Counted from the stretch's first letter, positions 52,811-62,595 are shown. The stretch is DNA of 64,000 nt from CAZKRL01 sp964555295 (GCA_964555295.1 CAZKRL010000005.1:1-64000), one strand, 5' to 3'. Notes: generated by a model not told the origin, from the letters alone. Translations and numbers: made by a program.

Positions 52811-54473
52811 TTGGAAAAGGGTTGTTCAGCATTTCATGCGCCGTCTTCAACGCAGCATCGCTATAGGCGGCTCCGCCCAGCATTTCTGCAATTTCTCTCG
52901 CGCGGGCTTCTCCTTTGAGTTGAAGGATATGTGTATGAGTTTGATCCGATGCTTGCGATTTGCTTACTTTGAAATGATGGTTGGCTTGACCCGCGATTTG
53001 CGGCAGATGTGTTACAACGATCAGTTGAGCTCGCGCACTCATGTCGCGAAGAACTTGTCCGATTCTCACGCCCGCTTCCCCGCTCACGCCAGAATCAATC
53101 TCATCGAGCACCAGAACAGGTATTTCTTGTTGCGCAGATACCGCTGCCTTGATGGCTAGCATGACCCGGGAGATCTCTCCGCCGCTCGCTACTTTATGAA
53201 TGGGTTCAGGAGAGCTTCCTGGATTGGCCCTGAACATCAAACGCAAATCATCGATGCCAAGTGAGTGAAGTTTTTCTGAGGGTTGAATCTGCCATCCCAT
53301 TTCGGCATGTTCAAGCCGCAGATGTCGAAGATATTTTTGAATCTCAGCCGACATTTCCAATGCGGCCTTGCTGCGGCCCATGGACAGTTGGTCGGCCAGT
53401 ACTTTTAGCTTTTCGCAATTTTCCGCAACTACATTTTCATAGTGTGAGATATCGTCACTGAGATTCTCCCCAAGTTCCAATTGACCCTCAATTCGTTGCT
53501 TTAGCTCTGTCAAATCCTCGGGAGCCGAAAGTCGATGTTTGTGCTGAAGTCGATATAACTCAGATAGTGTTGCATCAAGCGTGTTCAACAACTCAGGGTT
53601 GTTATGCACCTTGTCGCGATGCGATATTACATCGGCGTGAATGTCTTTCAGCTCAAGCGCAACGGAGTCTAATCTTGTGGCAATATCTGCGGCCTTCGAA
53701 TCCATTGCAGATAAACGGGCACCTAATGATTTCAGCGAATGAATAACGGTAAGCAAGGATGAATCACCGGAGTCTAAACCCTCATCCATCTGATCGAGCA
53801 GGTGAATGATATCATCGGAATTGCGCAATAGCTGCACCTGATCTTCAATCTCTTTTACGTTGAGTTCACCCACTTTCGCCTGGTCCAGTTCCTGCCATTG
53901 GAAACGCAAATAATCTTGTTCTTGAACCGACTTGGCTAAGCGCTCTTTTAGCTCTTGCAGATGGTTTACATCATTTCGCCATTGCTGATACAGGGATGAA
54001 TACTGTTGCACCGTATCTTGTTGTGCGGCAAATGAGTCGAGTACGTCAAATGAAAACTTAACACTGCCCAGTATGGAATTTTCGTGCTGACTATGTATGT
54101 CAATCAATGTCGAAGTAAACTCTTTAAGCACGGAGAGTTGCACCGGAGTATCATTGATAAAGGCCCGGCTTTTACCGCCTGATGCAATCTCTCTTCTTAT
54201 GGTGCTATGCTCTTCAAAGTCGATATCTGAGGCGAGAAAAAAATCTTTGAATCGATTTTCATTCAGAATAAATGTGGCCTCAATCACTGATTTTTTCTGT
54301 CCATTGCGAATCACGCGGTGATCTGCTCTTTCTCCCAAAAGCATCGATAGCGCACCGAGAACTATCGACTTTCCACTTCCGGTTTCACCGGTGAGTACGG
54401 TGAGACCATTGCCGAATTCAACCGATAACTCATCGATCAAAGCGTAATTTGAAATGTAAAGGCATTTGAGCAT
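52803..54473 (-). CDS. recN: DNA repair protein RecN
   Basis: A 556-residue SMC-like ATPase acting early at double-strand breaks. Walker A is GETGSGKSIVLGALSMLLGE in the first 50 residues; IDIHSQHENSIL is the Q-loop-like RecN block; a long coiled coil with a central turn runs at about 150-360; VASGGEISRVMLAIK is the signature and VLVLDEIDSGVSG Walker B. Complete length. TTCATTTG (54490-54483, minus strand), one base from consensus, lies just before the start, so a promoter inside the operon is possible. Confidence 0.95.
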   Translation of the reverse strand: MLKCLYISNYALIDELSVEFGNGLTVLTGETGSGKSIVLGALSMLLGERADHRVIRNGQKKSVIEATFILNENRFKDFFLASDIDFEEHSTIRREIASGGKSRAFINDTPVQLSVLKEFTSTLIDIHSQHENSILGSVKFSFDVLDSFAAQQDTVQQYSSLYQQWRNDVNHLQELKERLAKSVQEQDYLRFQWQELDQAKVGELNVKEIEDQVQLLRNSDDIIHLLDQMDEGLDSGDSSLLTVIHSLKSLGARLSAMDSKAADIATRLDSVALELKDIHADVISHRDKVHNNPELLNTLDATLSELYRLQHKHRLSAPEDLTELKQRIEGQLELGENLSDDISHYENVVAENCEKLKVLADQLSMGRSKAALEMSAEIQKYLRHLRLEHAEMGWQIQPSEKLHSLGIDDLRLMFRANPGSSPEPIHKVASGGEISRVMLAIKAAVSAQQEIPVLVLDEIDSGVSGEAGVRIGQVLRDMSARAQLIVVTHLPQIAGQANHHFKVSKSQASDQTHTHILQLKGEARAREIAEMLGGAAYSDAALKTAHEMLNNPFPID

Positions 54474-54517
54474 AGACTATCGCAAATGAAATGAGGAGCA
54501 AAATTTCATGGCACTTT

Positions 54518-55414
54518 CTATTGCATAATTTTTTCATATCTCGACACATTTCCTGGGTCGAGAACTTTGCACAAATCTGAGATTTTCTTTTTTCGCGCGG
54601 CTTCCACCGGCTTGAAAAGATTGACCAACTCATCACCTTTGGAATAGAATAAAATCTGCATGTTGTAAGACGAAGGTTTGATGCGGTGAACGTCGCGAAG
54701 TCCTTCGAGAGAAGCTTCAATGGTCTTGAGGGCCTCATCCTGGTTGATGGTGAGCATGTCAAGTCCTTTGCGATGAAAATTGTATTGAAATTCTCTGATG
54801 GGTTTGAAGGATTGGGTCAGAATATTTTCAATCAACCAATAGCGATTCTGCCCCCCTTTCTCGCTGGCGCGCCAGCCTGCCTCAACCGCGTTTTGGGCAT
54901 TGTTAACGATGGTCTGGCAGAGCAAGAGGTGATCTGTGCCTCCTTCCATTGAAAATGAATCGTAATCAACCCCCAGAATATAGTTGGCATAAAAGGCAAG
55001 CACTGAACTTAAGTTGTCACGATGTTGGTCCTGGCTCCATTGTATCATCGTATTTTCCTGAAATACAAATTCAAAATCGCGATCGTTGATATTGACGATA
55101 GAGGTTTTATAATCGCTCCGATAAACAGGTCTGCTGGCGGTTACTTGCATGCTGCCCTTGAAGGATCGGGCATCAAGTTGTTGTTCAATGGTGATTTGAA
55201 AATTGCAAAGAATTCTTTCTTCGTTCTGCCAATTGTCGCGCGACCATTTACGACTGTTGAGGAATTCTGTAATGGTAGATTTCATTGTAGCAAACAGTTC
55301 GGGCGGTGAATTCACCTGTTGAGGTAAAAGCACATTCACCGTAGCATTCAATTCTTGCGAAATTCCTTTCAGCAAGTGGAGGCATAAAAAACAGAAAACC
55401 CAGAATATTCTCAT
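54518..55414 (-). CDS. DUF4835 (PorD-like) T9SS-associated protein
   Basis: A 298-residue exported protein; signal peptide to about residue 20 (GISQ). It matches DUF4835 throughout: ELNATVNVLLPQQV, ITEFLNSRKW, FQITIEQQL, GSMQVTASRPVYRSDYKT, LSSVLAFYANYILGVDYDSF and NRYWLIENIL. The family is unique to Bacteroidota, is called PorD in some annotation schemes and is linked to type IX secretion, though its exact work is unknown. It sits between coaBC and recN, an order often kept in the phylum, and overlaps coaBC by four bases. Confidence 0.87.
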   Translation of the reverse strand: MRIFWVFCFLCLHLLKGISQELNATVNVLLPQQVNSPPELFATMKSTITEFLNSRKWSRDNWQNEERILCNFQITIEQQLDARSFKGSMQVTASRPVYRSDYKTSIVNINDRDFEFVFQENTMIQWSQDQHRDNLSSVLAFYANYILGVDYDSFSMEGGTDHLLLCQTIVNNAQNAVEAGWRASEKGGQNRYWLIENILTQSFKPIREFQYNFHRKGLDMLTINQDEALKTIEASLEGLRDVHRIKPSSYNMQILFYSKGDELVNLFKPVEAARKKKISDLCKVLDPGNVSRYEKIMQ

Positions 55415-56625
55415 GGCAAAATTTCGCGTATGAAAGTACTTACAATATCCGATGCAATATGCCGCTTTGATTTCAGGGGCAGTTCTATTTGTTGTCCGCT
55501 CTTCAAAAAAAGTGTCACTTTATTGGTGTCGGTGCCAAATCCGGCGCCTTCGTCAGCGGGCGAATTCAACGCAATCATATCGAGATTTTTGGCTTCAAGC
55601 TTGGCGATTGCATTCTCCCGCTGGTTTTCCATTTCAAGCGCGAAACCTATTGCCCGTTGATGTGATTGTTTGCGTTTGCTGAGTAGCTTGGCGATATCCG
55701 GATTTTTTGTCAACGCCAATTGCAATGTGTCTGCTGATTTCTTCATTTTACCTGGGATGACGGCACTTGGGCGATAATCAGCAACCGCCGCTGTGAAAAA
55801 CGCCGCATCACACGAGTCAAATTCCTTCTCACATGCGGCAAGCATATCGAGTGCGCTGATCACATCCTTTCTAACAATGCGGGGATGATTGCAGATGGCT
55901 GTAACAGGACCTGCTACCAGCACCACTTGGGCACCTCGGGAGGCAAGTTCTTCAGCTATTGCAAAACCCATTTTTCCCGATGATGCATTGGCAATGAAAC
56001 GCACAGAATCTATGGCTTCATGAGTGGGTCCGGCGGTGACAAGAATTTTCTTGCCCTTCAGTTCGTTCGACAGATTCAGCAGCGTTTCTGTGCGCGAAAA
56101 AATTTCTTCGGGCTCGGCCATTCTGCCTTTGCCCACGAGACCGCTGGCGAGAGAGCCCTCGTGAGGTTCAATGATAGTATGACCATAGGATTGCAGTTTC
56201 GCCAAATTCTCGAGTGTAGCGGGATGCAGAAACATATCATGGTCCATTGCGGGAGCAAGTAAAACTTTACAACGGGCGCTCATATAAACCGCCATTAGAA
56301 AACTATCACATTCACCATGGGCCATTTTGTGCATGGTATTTGCAGTGAGGGGCGCCATCACGATGATGTCTGCCCAAAGGGCGATGTCTACATGGCGGTT
56401 CCACTCACCCTTGTCGCGATCTTCGGTAAAGTCCGACATTACAGCGTCACCGGTGAGACTGGCAAAGGTGAGCGGCGCAATGAAGGCCGAAGCTCCTGGC
56501 GAGAAAATAACCTTGACCGACGCGCCTTCACGTATCCACATTCTAACAAGGTGGGCCGACTTATAGCATGCGATGCTGCCGCATACGCCGAGTATGATCT
56601 TCTTTCCTTTGAGTGTAGACGTCAT
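55411..56625 (-). CDS. coaBC: Bifunctional phosphopantothenoylcysteine decarboxylase / phosphopantothenate-cysteine ligase
   Basis: A 404-residue enzyme for two steps of coenzyme A synthesis. The CoaC part (about 1-175) is a flavoprotein: GVCGSIACYKSAHLVR, RHVDIALWADIIVMAPLTAN with the catalytic His, and PAMDHDMFLHPAT. GLVGKGRMAEPEEI follows; the Cys usual in the proteobacterial enzyme is Ser here. The CoaB part (about 188-404) opens with KKILVTAGPTHEAIDSVRFI, then SSGKMGFAIAEE, FFTAAVADYRP and NPDIAKLL. A TAGATTTG box precedes it. It heads the operon to vanZ. Confidence 0.94.
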   Translation of the reverse strand: MTSTLKGKKIILGVCGSIACYKSAHLVRMWIREGASVKVIFSPGASAFIAPLTFASLTGDAVMSDFTEDRDKGEWNRHVDIALWADIIVMAPLTANTMHKMAHGECDSFLMAVYMSARCKVLLAPAMDHDMFLHPATLENLAKLQSYGHTIIEPHEGSLASGLVGKGRMAEPEEIFSRTETLLNLSNELKGKKILVTAGPTHEAIDSVRFIANASSGKMGFAIAEELASRGAQVVLVAGPVTAICNHPRIVRKDVISALDMLAACEKEFDSCDAAFFTAAVADYRPSAVIPGKMKKSADTLQLALTKNPDIAKLLSKRKQSHQRAIGFALEMENQRENAIAKLEAKNLDMIALNSPADEGAGFGTDTNKVTLFLKSGQQIELPLKSKRHIASDIVSTFIREILP

Positions 56626-56657
56626 AATTTTTTCAGGGGATATGCATCCGTATGTCG

Positions 56658-56691
56658 CAAATCTATTACATATTGAGACGGATGGAGGAAA
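56658..56691 (-). promoter_or_regulatory. Candidate promoter of the coaBC operon
   Basis: On the minus strand TAGATTTG (56665-56658) matches TAnnTTTG exactly; TTTC (56691-56688) is 22 bases upstream. The ATG is at 56625, leaving a leader of about 25 bases. Confidence 0.5.
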
Positions 56692-56858
56692 GCAGCTACA
56701 GCCAATAGAACTTGATTCTACATAATGATTTTGTAAAATTCTGGGTGAGGGCTCGTTTTCAATTTTGTTGATTAAGGTGTTTTTGGATATGCATCAATGG
56801 ATATACTTGTTGCCGAATTGATGATCTGTTTTTCTCTACTCACTCAATATTTCAGGTT

Positions 56859-58277
56859 GTGAAGAAATTTTCTTTGTGGATTGGACCGGTATTGTTCTCA
56901 ATGTCATTATTGACGGGGTCTTTCGTCTCAAATCACCAATACGCACTGGTTATCGGTGTAATGCTTTGGATGTTGTGGTGGTGGATTTCCGAGTCGGTTG
57001 ACATGGGTGTTACGTCGCTGCTCCCAATCGTGCTGCTTCCTTTAACAGGACTGCTCAATTTGGAGCAGACATGTTTAGCGTACGGTAATCGTTATGTGTT
57101 TCTTTTCTTGGGAGGATTTGTTCTGGCACTCGCCATGGAAAAAACGGGCCTTCACAAGCGATTGTCTTTAATGATCGTGATGCGAACAGGTTCAAAGCCT
57201 GATCATATCATTCTCGGTTTTTTGATTGCATCGTTTTTAATTTCTATGTGGATTAGTAATACGGCAACCACGATGATGATGTTGCCAATCGCGGCCGCCA
57301 CTGTAAGAATGATTCTTGAAAAGCACAAAGCCTCTGGCAGAGAGCGACCTGATCTATTTGCCTCTGCTGTGCTGCTCTCAATTGCCTACGGGGCGAGTAT
57401 TGGTGGTATTGCCACGCTAATTGGTTCACCACCTAATGCTGCAATGGCAGGAATACTGCAAAAATCCTATGGTGTCGAGGTTACGTTTATGAAGTGGTTC
57501 GTTGTTGGATTTCCTTTTGCTTTGGTGTTGTTGTTACTCACATATTTTCTCATGGTGAAATGGCTGTTGAGAAATCATATGACCGGCGCCAAGGAAGCGC
57601 ATTCGATAATTTCCGATGAATACCGAAAGCTTGGACCATGGAGCAAGGATGAGGTACGTGTGATGCTATTGTTTGTCTTAACCGCGTTGGCTTGGATGGG
57701 GCAGTCGTATATCGCAGTTTTGCTTGAACTTATTCATTTGCAATGGAGCGATACTGCCACGGCGGTTGTTGCGGCCATAGCATTGTTTTTGGTGCCTTCA
57801 TCAAAGAGTCGAAATGCAATCATGGAATGGAAGGATACGCGTGATTTACCGTGGAATATTCTTCTAATGTTCGGCGCAGGTATGGCTTTGGCTCTCGCTT
57901 TTGAGAATTCCGGCTTGGCGCAGGTAATGGCGTTTCATTTAAGGCCGGATGACGATATGAGTGTTTTTTTCTTTGCCACTATTCTCTGCGGGGTGGGTCT
58001 CGTGCTTACTGCGTTTATGAGTAATATCGCTATGGTCAATATGTTTGTTCCTGTTACTGCAGCAATATCGATGTCGATGAATTTGTCACCGGAGTTTTTT
58101 GCCATTCCAGTTACTATGGCCGCCAGTTGTGACTTCATGTTTCCCATGAGCACCCCACCCAATGCAATCGCATACAGCAGTGGATTGGTGCCAGCAAAAC
58201 TGATGTTCAAAACTGGAGTGTGGGTCAATATGGTGTCATGGATTTTACTTTCTGTTATGCTCTATTTCTGGATGTAA
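56859..58277 (+). CDS. DASS/SLC13-type sodium-coupled anion symporter
   Basis: A 472-residue inner membrane transporter with about 11 to 12 helices and a GTG start. The divalent-anion symporter marks are WISNTATTMMMLPIA (first SNT motif), GGIATLIGSPPNAAMAG, the second motif FMSNIAMVNMFVPV, where SNT is SNI, and FPMSTPPNAIAYSSG. Such carriers take up succinate, malate, citrate or sulphate with sodium; the exact anion is unknown. A 233-base gap before it holds no gene I can see. It stands alone. Confidence 0.9.
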   Translation: MKKFSLWIGPVLFSMSLLTGSFVSNHQYALVIGVMLWMLWWWISESVDMGVTSLLPIVLLPLTGLLNLEQTCLAYGNRYVFLFLGGFVLALAMEKTGLHKRLSLMIVMRTGSKPDHIILGFLIASFLISMWISNTATTMMMLPIAAATVRMILEKHKASGRERPDLFASAVLLSIAYGASIGGIATLIGSPPNAAMAGILQKSYGVEVTFMKWFVVGFPFALVLLLLTYFLMVKWLLRNHMTGAKEAHSIISDEYRKLGPWSKDEVRVMLLFVLTALAWMGQSYIAVLLELIHLQWSDTATAVVAAIALFLVPSSKSRNAIMEWKDTRDLPWNILLMFGAGMALALAFENSGLAQVMAFHLRPDDDMSVFFFATILCGVGLVLTAFMSNIAMVNMFVPVTAAISMSMNLSPEFFAIPVTMAASCDFMFPMSTPPNAIAYSSGLVPAKLMFKTGVWVNMVSWILLSVMLYFWM

Positions 58278-58343
58278 TCCATTTTTTATGGCATGTTGAA
58301 AATACCGTTTCATAATTTTATCGGAAGTGCTGACATTTGAGGC

Positions 58344-59057
58344 ATGAATTCTCGATCGAACGATTTTGTTATCTCGCTTGAAGGTGTAGATATCAAGCAA
58401 CGTGGAAACATCATATTAAAGAACGTTAGTCTCAAAGTGCGCGATGGCGAGTTCATTTATCTTATCGGAAAGACGGGTAGCGGTAAAAGCAGTTTGCTGA
58501 AGACACTCTATGCGGATCTTCCAATGAAGTCCGGCAATGGAAGTGTCTGTGGCTATAATCTTGCCGTTATTAAGCGAAAGGAGATTCCCTATCTGAGAAG
58601 GAAATTGGGGATTGTTTTCCAGGATTTTGAATTGCTCACCGACCGTTCGGTAAATGATAACCTTGAGTTCGTTTTATTGGCTACCGGTTGGAATGATGCC
58701 CGTGCAATGAAGAGTCGCATGCAGAGTGTACTCGAGCTCGTTGGTCTAGAAGGTCGCGGTGATGATATGCCACATGAACTTAGCGGCGGCGAGCAGCAGC
58801 GTGTTGTAATTGCCCGTGCATTACTGAATACACCGCAATTGATTTTGGCCGACGAACCAACGGGCAATCTCGATCCCAAAACCAGTATTGAAATATTAAA
58901 TCTTTTGCTTGCTATCAGTAAGGCTGGAACTGCTGTGTTAATGGCTTCACACGATTATACAACCATGCAGAAGTTTTCCAGTAGGGTCATAGTTTGCGAC
59001 GGACAAACCGTATCTGAGACCGCTGGTATCAGTGAGTTTGAGAGGGTGCATTCATGA
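58344..59057 (+). CDS. FtsE-like ABC transporter ATP-binding protein
   Basis: A 237-residue ABC ATPase. Walker A GKTGSGKSS (42-50), signature LSGGEQQRVVIARALL, Walker B LILADEPTGNLDPKTS, and a final switch His in MASHDYTTM. Sequence and length fit FtsE, which with FtsX controls cell-wall hydrolases at division; the Q-loop VFQDFELLTDRSVNDN is also FtsE-like. No FtsX-like gene lies next to it. Instead it overlaps a GT2 gene by four bases (ATGA), followed by another glycosyltransferase. A LolD-type role is possible. Confidence 0.8.
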   Translation: MNSRSNDFVISLEGVDIKQRGNIILKNVSLKVRDGEFIYLIGKTGSGKSSLLKTLYADLPMKSGNGSVCGYNLAVIKRKEIPYLRRKLGIVFQDFELLTDRSVNDNLEFVLLATGWNDARAMKSRMQSVLELVGLEGRGDDMPHELSGGEQQRVVIARALLNTPQLILADEPTGNLDPKTSIEILNLLLAISKAGTAVLMASHDYTTMQKFSSRVIVCDGQTVSETAGISEFERVHS

Positions 59058-59830
59058 GCGATGTAACTGTTTCGGTGATCATGCCGGTTCGCAATTGTGC
59101 GACAACTGTCGAAGAGACACTGAAATCAATCCTTTCGCAACGGAATGTGGAGTTTGAATTGATCGTCGTAGACGGCCACTCTAACGATGGTACCTCCGAA
59201 ATGGTCAAAAAGTTATTGCGTAACTCAGATTATTATGAACTGCAAAATGGACAGGGATTGTATGCAGCAATCAATAAAGGTATTTCGCTTGCATCTGGTC
59301 AATGGATATACATTATCGGTGGAGATGATCGGCTGCGTAATGACAACGTCCTGTCTCTTCTAACGCAGAATGTAAGTCGGGATATTTTACTTGTATATGG
59401 CGACGTAATGTATCATGGTAATTCGTCATCATGGGTGAGAAATCATCACATAAGCTCTTTCGGCTGGGGGTTGATCTGGCGCAATACATTGCATCAGCAA
59501 TCGGTCCTATATCGTCGTGAATTATTCAAAGATTTTATGTTTCATCAAGGCTTTAATGTGCTCTCCGATTACGCCTTTCATCTTCGGCTTTTTATACAGA
59601 AATACGTACATATTCGAAATTCAGCGTATCGGCCGATGATTATCGCCAGTTGCGGTGCGAATGGATTGTCGAAGCGTTTTACTGTTGATCTTTACAAGGA
59701 GGAATTAAAAGTTCGAAAATTTGCAATGCCCTTTTGGTTATTCTTTCTAACTGCTCCATGGGTTTTTATCAAGTGTTTTCTTAAAGTTAGTCTTTTTAAG
59801 CGGGGTGTTCCTAATCAAGAGGTAAGGTGA
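59054..59830 (+). CDS. Glycosyltransferase family 2
   Basis: A 258-residue GT-A enzyme: VSVIMPVRNCATTVEETLKS, LIVVDGHSNDGTSEMV and the block AINKGISLASGQWIYIIGGDD with the metal-binding Asp residues, then RRELFKDFMF and the acceptor side. Near the end a hydrophobic stretch (LFFLTAPWVFIKCFL) suggests membrane contact. It resembles WcaA/colanic-acid type transferases. Coupled by ATGA overlap to the FtsE-like gene and by GTGA overlap to the next glycosyltransferase gene. Confidence 0.87.
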   Translation: MSDVTVSVIMPVRNCATTVEETLKSILSQRNVEFELIVVDGHSNDGTSEMVKKLLRNSDYYELQNGQGLYAAINKGISLASGQWIYIIGGDDRLRNDNVLSLLTQNVSRDILLVYGDVMYHGNSSSWVRNHHISSFGWGLIWRNTLHQQSVLYRRELFKDFMFHQGFNVLSDYAFHLRLFIQKYVHIRNSAYRPMIIASCGANGLSKRFTVDLYKEELKVRKFAMPFWLFFLTAPWVFIKCFLKVSLFKRGVPNQEVR

Positions 59831-60813
59831 AGGTATTAATTTCTCCGCTTGACTGGGGGCTTGGACACGCAGCACGACTGATTCCGATCATTCGGCAACA
59901 ATTGGCGCTGGGACATGAAGTTACCATTGCTTCACAACCCTTGCAGGCCGGTGTTATTCAAAGGCACTTTCCTGCATTAGAAATAATCACTGATTTTCCC
60001 GCATATTCTCCGGTATATTATTCTCGTCTGCCAATTTCTTTGAGTATGCTAATGCAATCTCCGAGATTCTTAGCCACTGTGTTGCGAGAGAAATTATGGT
60101 TGCGTGATGTCATGAAACATCGTCGCTTTGATCATATTATAAGCGATCATAGACTTGGTTTGTATCATCCTGATGTGCGTTCAACATTGTTGATTCATCA
60201 AATTTGTATTCATTCTGTTTCCCTGCTTAAACCCGTGTTGCGGAGTCTTCAGTCATTGCTTATCCATCATTTCGACGAGTGTTGGATACCTGATTATCCT
60301 GATCAACGATTGAGCGGCGCACTAAGTTCAAATGATCATATTACTATTCCCATAAAGTTTATTGGTCCACTGTCCAGGTTTGATGGGCCTATTCCTGTTG
60401 GCGAGGATTGTCAGTACAAGTGGATGGTGATTGCCTCAGGCCCTGATCCTCTCAGAGATGTATTCGTGAAAAAGATGATGGCTATTCTTGAAGGGAAGGG
60501 CTATAAATCTTTGGTGTTATGTGGCTTGCCCGACCGTTCTCAGGAAGGTACAAGAGGAAACGTTGTTTGGGTTTCACATTTGAATGATGCCCAATTTCAG
60601 AGGGCAATTTCCCAATCTGAATCAATCCTTTGTAGGTCGGGGTATAGCACTTTAATGGATCTCGATGTGTTTCAGCGTCGCGCGCTATTGGTTCCAACCA
60701 CGGGTCAGACTGAGCAGGAGTTTCTCGCTCATTTTCACGCGAAATCAGGAAATCACGATGTCTGTCTGGAACGGGATATGAATGACTTTTTCAATCGGGA
60801 TTATCAAGGATAA
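59827..60813 (+). CDS. GT-B glycosyltransferase, MurG/GT28-like
   Basis: A 328-residue protein with GTG start. The first block, LISPLDWGLGHAARLIPIIR, and the paired histidine and glycine residues recall MurG-type (GT28) folds; VIASGPDPLRD and the end block SILCRSGYSTLMDL with LLVPTTGQTEQEFLA form the nucleotide-sugar site. A recognised but unassigned Bacteroidota family. Since it is coupled to a GT2 gene, a common glycolipid or glycan product is likely. Confidence 0.78.
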   Translation: MKVLISPLDWGLGHAARLIPIIRQQLALGHEVTIASQPLQAGVIQRHFPALEIITDFPAYSPVYYSRLPISLSMLMQSPRFLATVLREKLWLRDVMKHRRFDHIISDHRLGLYHPDVRSTLLIHQICIHSVSLLKPVLRSLQSLLIHHFDECWIPDYPDQRLSGALSSNDHITIPIKFIGPLSRFDGPIPVGEDCQYKWMVIASGPDPLRDVFVKKMMAILEGKGYKSLVLCGLPDRSQEGTRGNVVWVSHLNDAQFQRAISQSESILCRSGYSTLMDLDVFQRRALLVPTTGQTEQEFLAHFHAKSGNHDVCLERDMNDFFNRDYQG

Positions 60814-60863
60814 CAATGAATGGTTGAGTGGTTCGAGGATGATGTTTTTGTAATTTTATTCTG

Positions 60864-61706
60864 ATGCAGTTTACACCACAGCAAATTGGTAAGTATTACG
60901 ATGTAACCCGTGATCATTACCGGTATTTCTGGCAGATGTCAAAATGCAGAGCGTTGCATTACGGGTATTGGGATAAGTCAACAAGGAATTTCGCCGAGGC
61001 GATGGCACGTATCAATGCAGAGCTGGCCTCAACTGCCGGGATTGCCGATGGCATGAAGATTCTCGACGCAGGTTGCGGTGAAGGCGGCAGCATGATCTGG
61101 CTGGCACAGCATTTTAATTCATCCATCAACGGAATTACCCTCAGCAAGAAACAAGTAGAATCAATAAAGCAGTATGTGGCTTTCCATAAGTTGAACGGTG
61201 TTTCGGTGGCCCTGATGGATTACCATCAAACCGATTTTCCCAGCGGGTCTTTCGACGTGGTATGGGCCGTTGAAAGTCCTTGCCAATCACCCAATAAGCC
61301 AGCATTTCTCAAGGAAATGTATCGATTGCTGAAACCCGGCGGTAAGTTGGTAGTAGCCGATTATTTTATGTGTGAAAATCCTCATGAGAAGCAATTGTAT
61401 TACATGCAGCAATGGGCTTACTCCTGGACCCTCGAGTCATATGCTACTCTTTCTGAATTTACGCAGGGAGCCGCTGACGTGGGCTTTGAGCTGAAATATC
61501 AGCGAGATATTACCATGAATGTGCTGCCGTCAGCGCTTAGATTGTACCGTGCTTCCTTGATCGGAATCCCAATGGCCGCTGTGTATAATTTATTGCATCC
61601 AAAAGTTTCCGATGAAGGGAAGCGCAATGTTTGGAGCGGATATTGGCAATTTAAAGCGCTAAAGCTCAAAGCATGGACATACAATATCCTACTGTTTCAA
61701 AAGTAA
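60864..61706 (+). CDS. SAM-dependent methyltransferase (cyclopropane-synthase/tocopherol-methyltransferase-like)
   Basis: A 280-residue class I methyltransferase. Motif I is LDAGCGEGGSM (67-77); GITLSKKQVESIKQY, the acidic DVVWAVESPCQSPN and LKPGGKLVVADYF follow. These, with the N-terminal YYDVTRDHYRYFWQ and LHYGYWD, are typical of the group that methylates fatty acyl chains, quinones or sterols (MenG/SmtA/gamma-tocopherol-like). The substrate is not set. It stands 50 bases after the glycosyltransferase gene, and its end overlaps folP by 18 bases in convergent direction. Confidence 0.87.
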   Translation: MQFTPQQIGKYYDVTRDHYRYFWQMSKCRALHYGYWDKSTRNFAEAMARINAELASTAGIADGMKILDAGCGEGGSMIWLAQHFNSSINGITLSKKQVESIKQYVAFHKLNGVSVALMDYHQTDFPSGSFDVVWAVESPCQSPNKPAFLKEMYRLLKPGGKLVVADYFMCENPHEKQLYYMQQWAYSWTLESYATLSEFTQGAADVGFELKYQRDITMNVLPSALRLYRASLIGIPMAAVYNLLHPKVSDEGKRNVWSGYWQFKALKLKAWTYNILLFQK

Positions 61707-62579
61707 GTCGCCGTCGTTCATGTCATTTAGAGCACAATAAATACTAACGGTATCTACTGCGGCTTTCACGTCGTGAACACGTAAAATGCTCGCTCCACGC
61801 TCGAGCAGAAGCGCATGCATCGCAGTGCTGCCATAAAGTGATCCGTCAGCATCACTTTGGGTAATCTCCTGAATGAAGCGCTTGCGGGAAACCCCCGTTA
61901 GAACAGGAAAACCCATAGGCAGTAACGTCTGTAATTCTCGCAGCACGGTGAGATTGTGTGCACTCGTTTTTCCGAATCCAATTCCGGGATCGATGATAAT
62001 ATCGTTCATGCCACGCTGTATAAGTCGACGAGTGGTGTTCAGAAAGAATTTGGTGAGATCTGCGGTAATGTCGACGTACTCAGGTTGCACCTGCATGGTC
62101 TCGGGTGTTCCTTGCATGTGCATCAAGACGTAAGGCGCTCTGTGTTGGATAGCAACGTCTATAATTTTCGGATCTATCGTTCCCGCGCTGATGTCATTGA
62201 TGATCGCTGCGCCGGCATTCAGGGCTGATTCCGCTACCGCGCTGTGATACGTGTCGATGGAAATGAGCATTTCGGGTATTTCCTTATGAATCACTTCGAT
62301 TACGGGAATTACACGTTGTAATTCTTCGGATGAAGAAATTCTAACCGAACCAGGGCGAGTACTTTGTCCACCAATATCAATTATAGTTGCTCCCTCTTGT
62401 TGCATGAGCACAGCTTTGGCAATAGCTTCATCGATGTTAGCCATTCTGCTTTCGGCGTAGAACGAATCAGGGGTGATGTTCAGAATCCCCATAACGGCAG
62501 GCCTTTGAAATGTTTTGATCTCATCCTTTACCCGCATGGTAAAGGGAGTAAATTTTGATGGGTTGGTGTAACTGTCCAT
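61689..62579 (-). CDS. folP: Dihydropteroate synthase
   Basis: A 296-residue TIM-barrel enzyme joining p-aminobenzoate to a pterin in folate synthesis. Signature blocks: VMGILNITPDSFYAES (29-44), IIDIGGQSTRPGS, SIDTYHSAV, AAIINDISAG, VLMHMQGTPETMQ and IIDPGIGFGKTSAHN, then VLTGVSRKRFI with the catalytic Lys and Arg. The start at 62579 gives a short extra N-terminus. It diverges from the DUF1599 gene, with 26 bases in between. Confidence 0.95.
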   Translation of the reverse strand: MDSYTNPSKFTPFTMRVKDEIKTFQRPAVMGILNITPDSFYAESRMANIDEAIAKAVLMQQEGATIIDIGGQSTRPGSVRISSSEELQRVIPVIEVIHKEIPEMLISIDTYHSAVAESALNAGAAIINDISAGTIDPKIIDVAIQHRAPYVLMHMQGTPETMQVQPEYVDITADLTKFFLNTTRRLIQRGMNDIIIDPGIGFGKTSAHNLTVLRELQTLLPMGFPVLTGVSRKRFIQEITQSDADGSLYGSTAMHALLLERGASILRVHDVKAAVDTVSIYCALNDMNDGDLLLKQ

Positions 62580-62587
62580 TCTCTGCC

Positions 62588-62595
62588 CAAATTTG
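62588..62595. promoter_or_regulatory. Palindromic -7-like box shared by folP and DUF1599
   Basis: CAAATTTG is its own reverse complement and differs from TAnnTTTG by one base. It lies eight bases from the folP ATG (62579) and ten from the DUF1599 ATG (62606), so it could serve both directions. Confidence 0.35.

Noticed and set aside
56626..56858. Hidden small gene such as rpoZ upstream of coaBC
   Set aside because: No frame on either strand shows the omega subunit or another known small protein.
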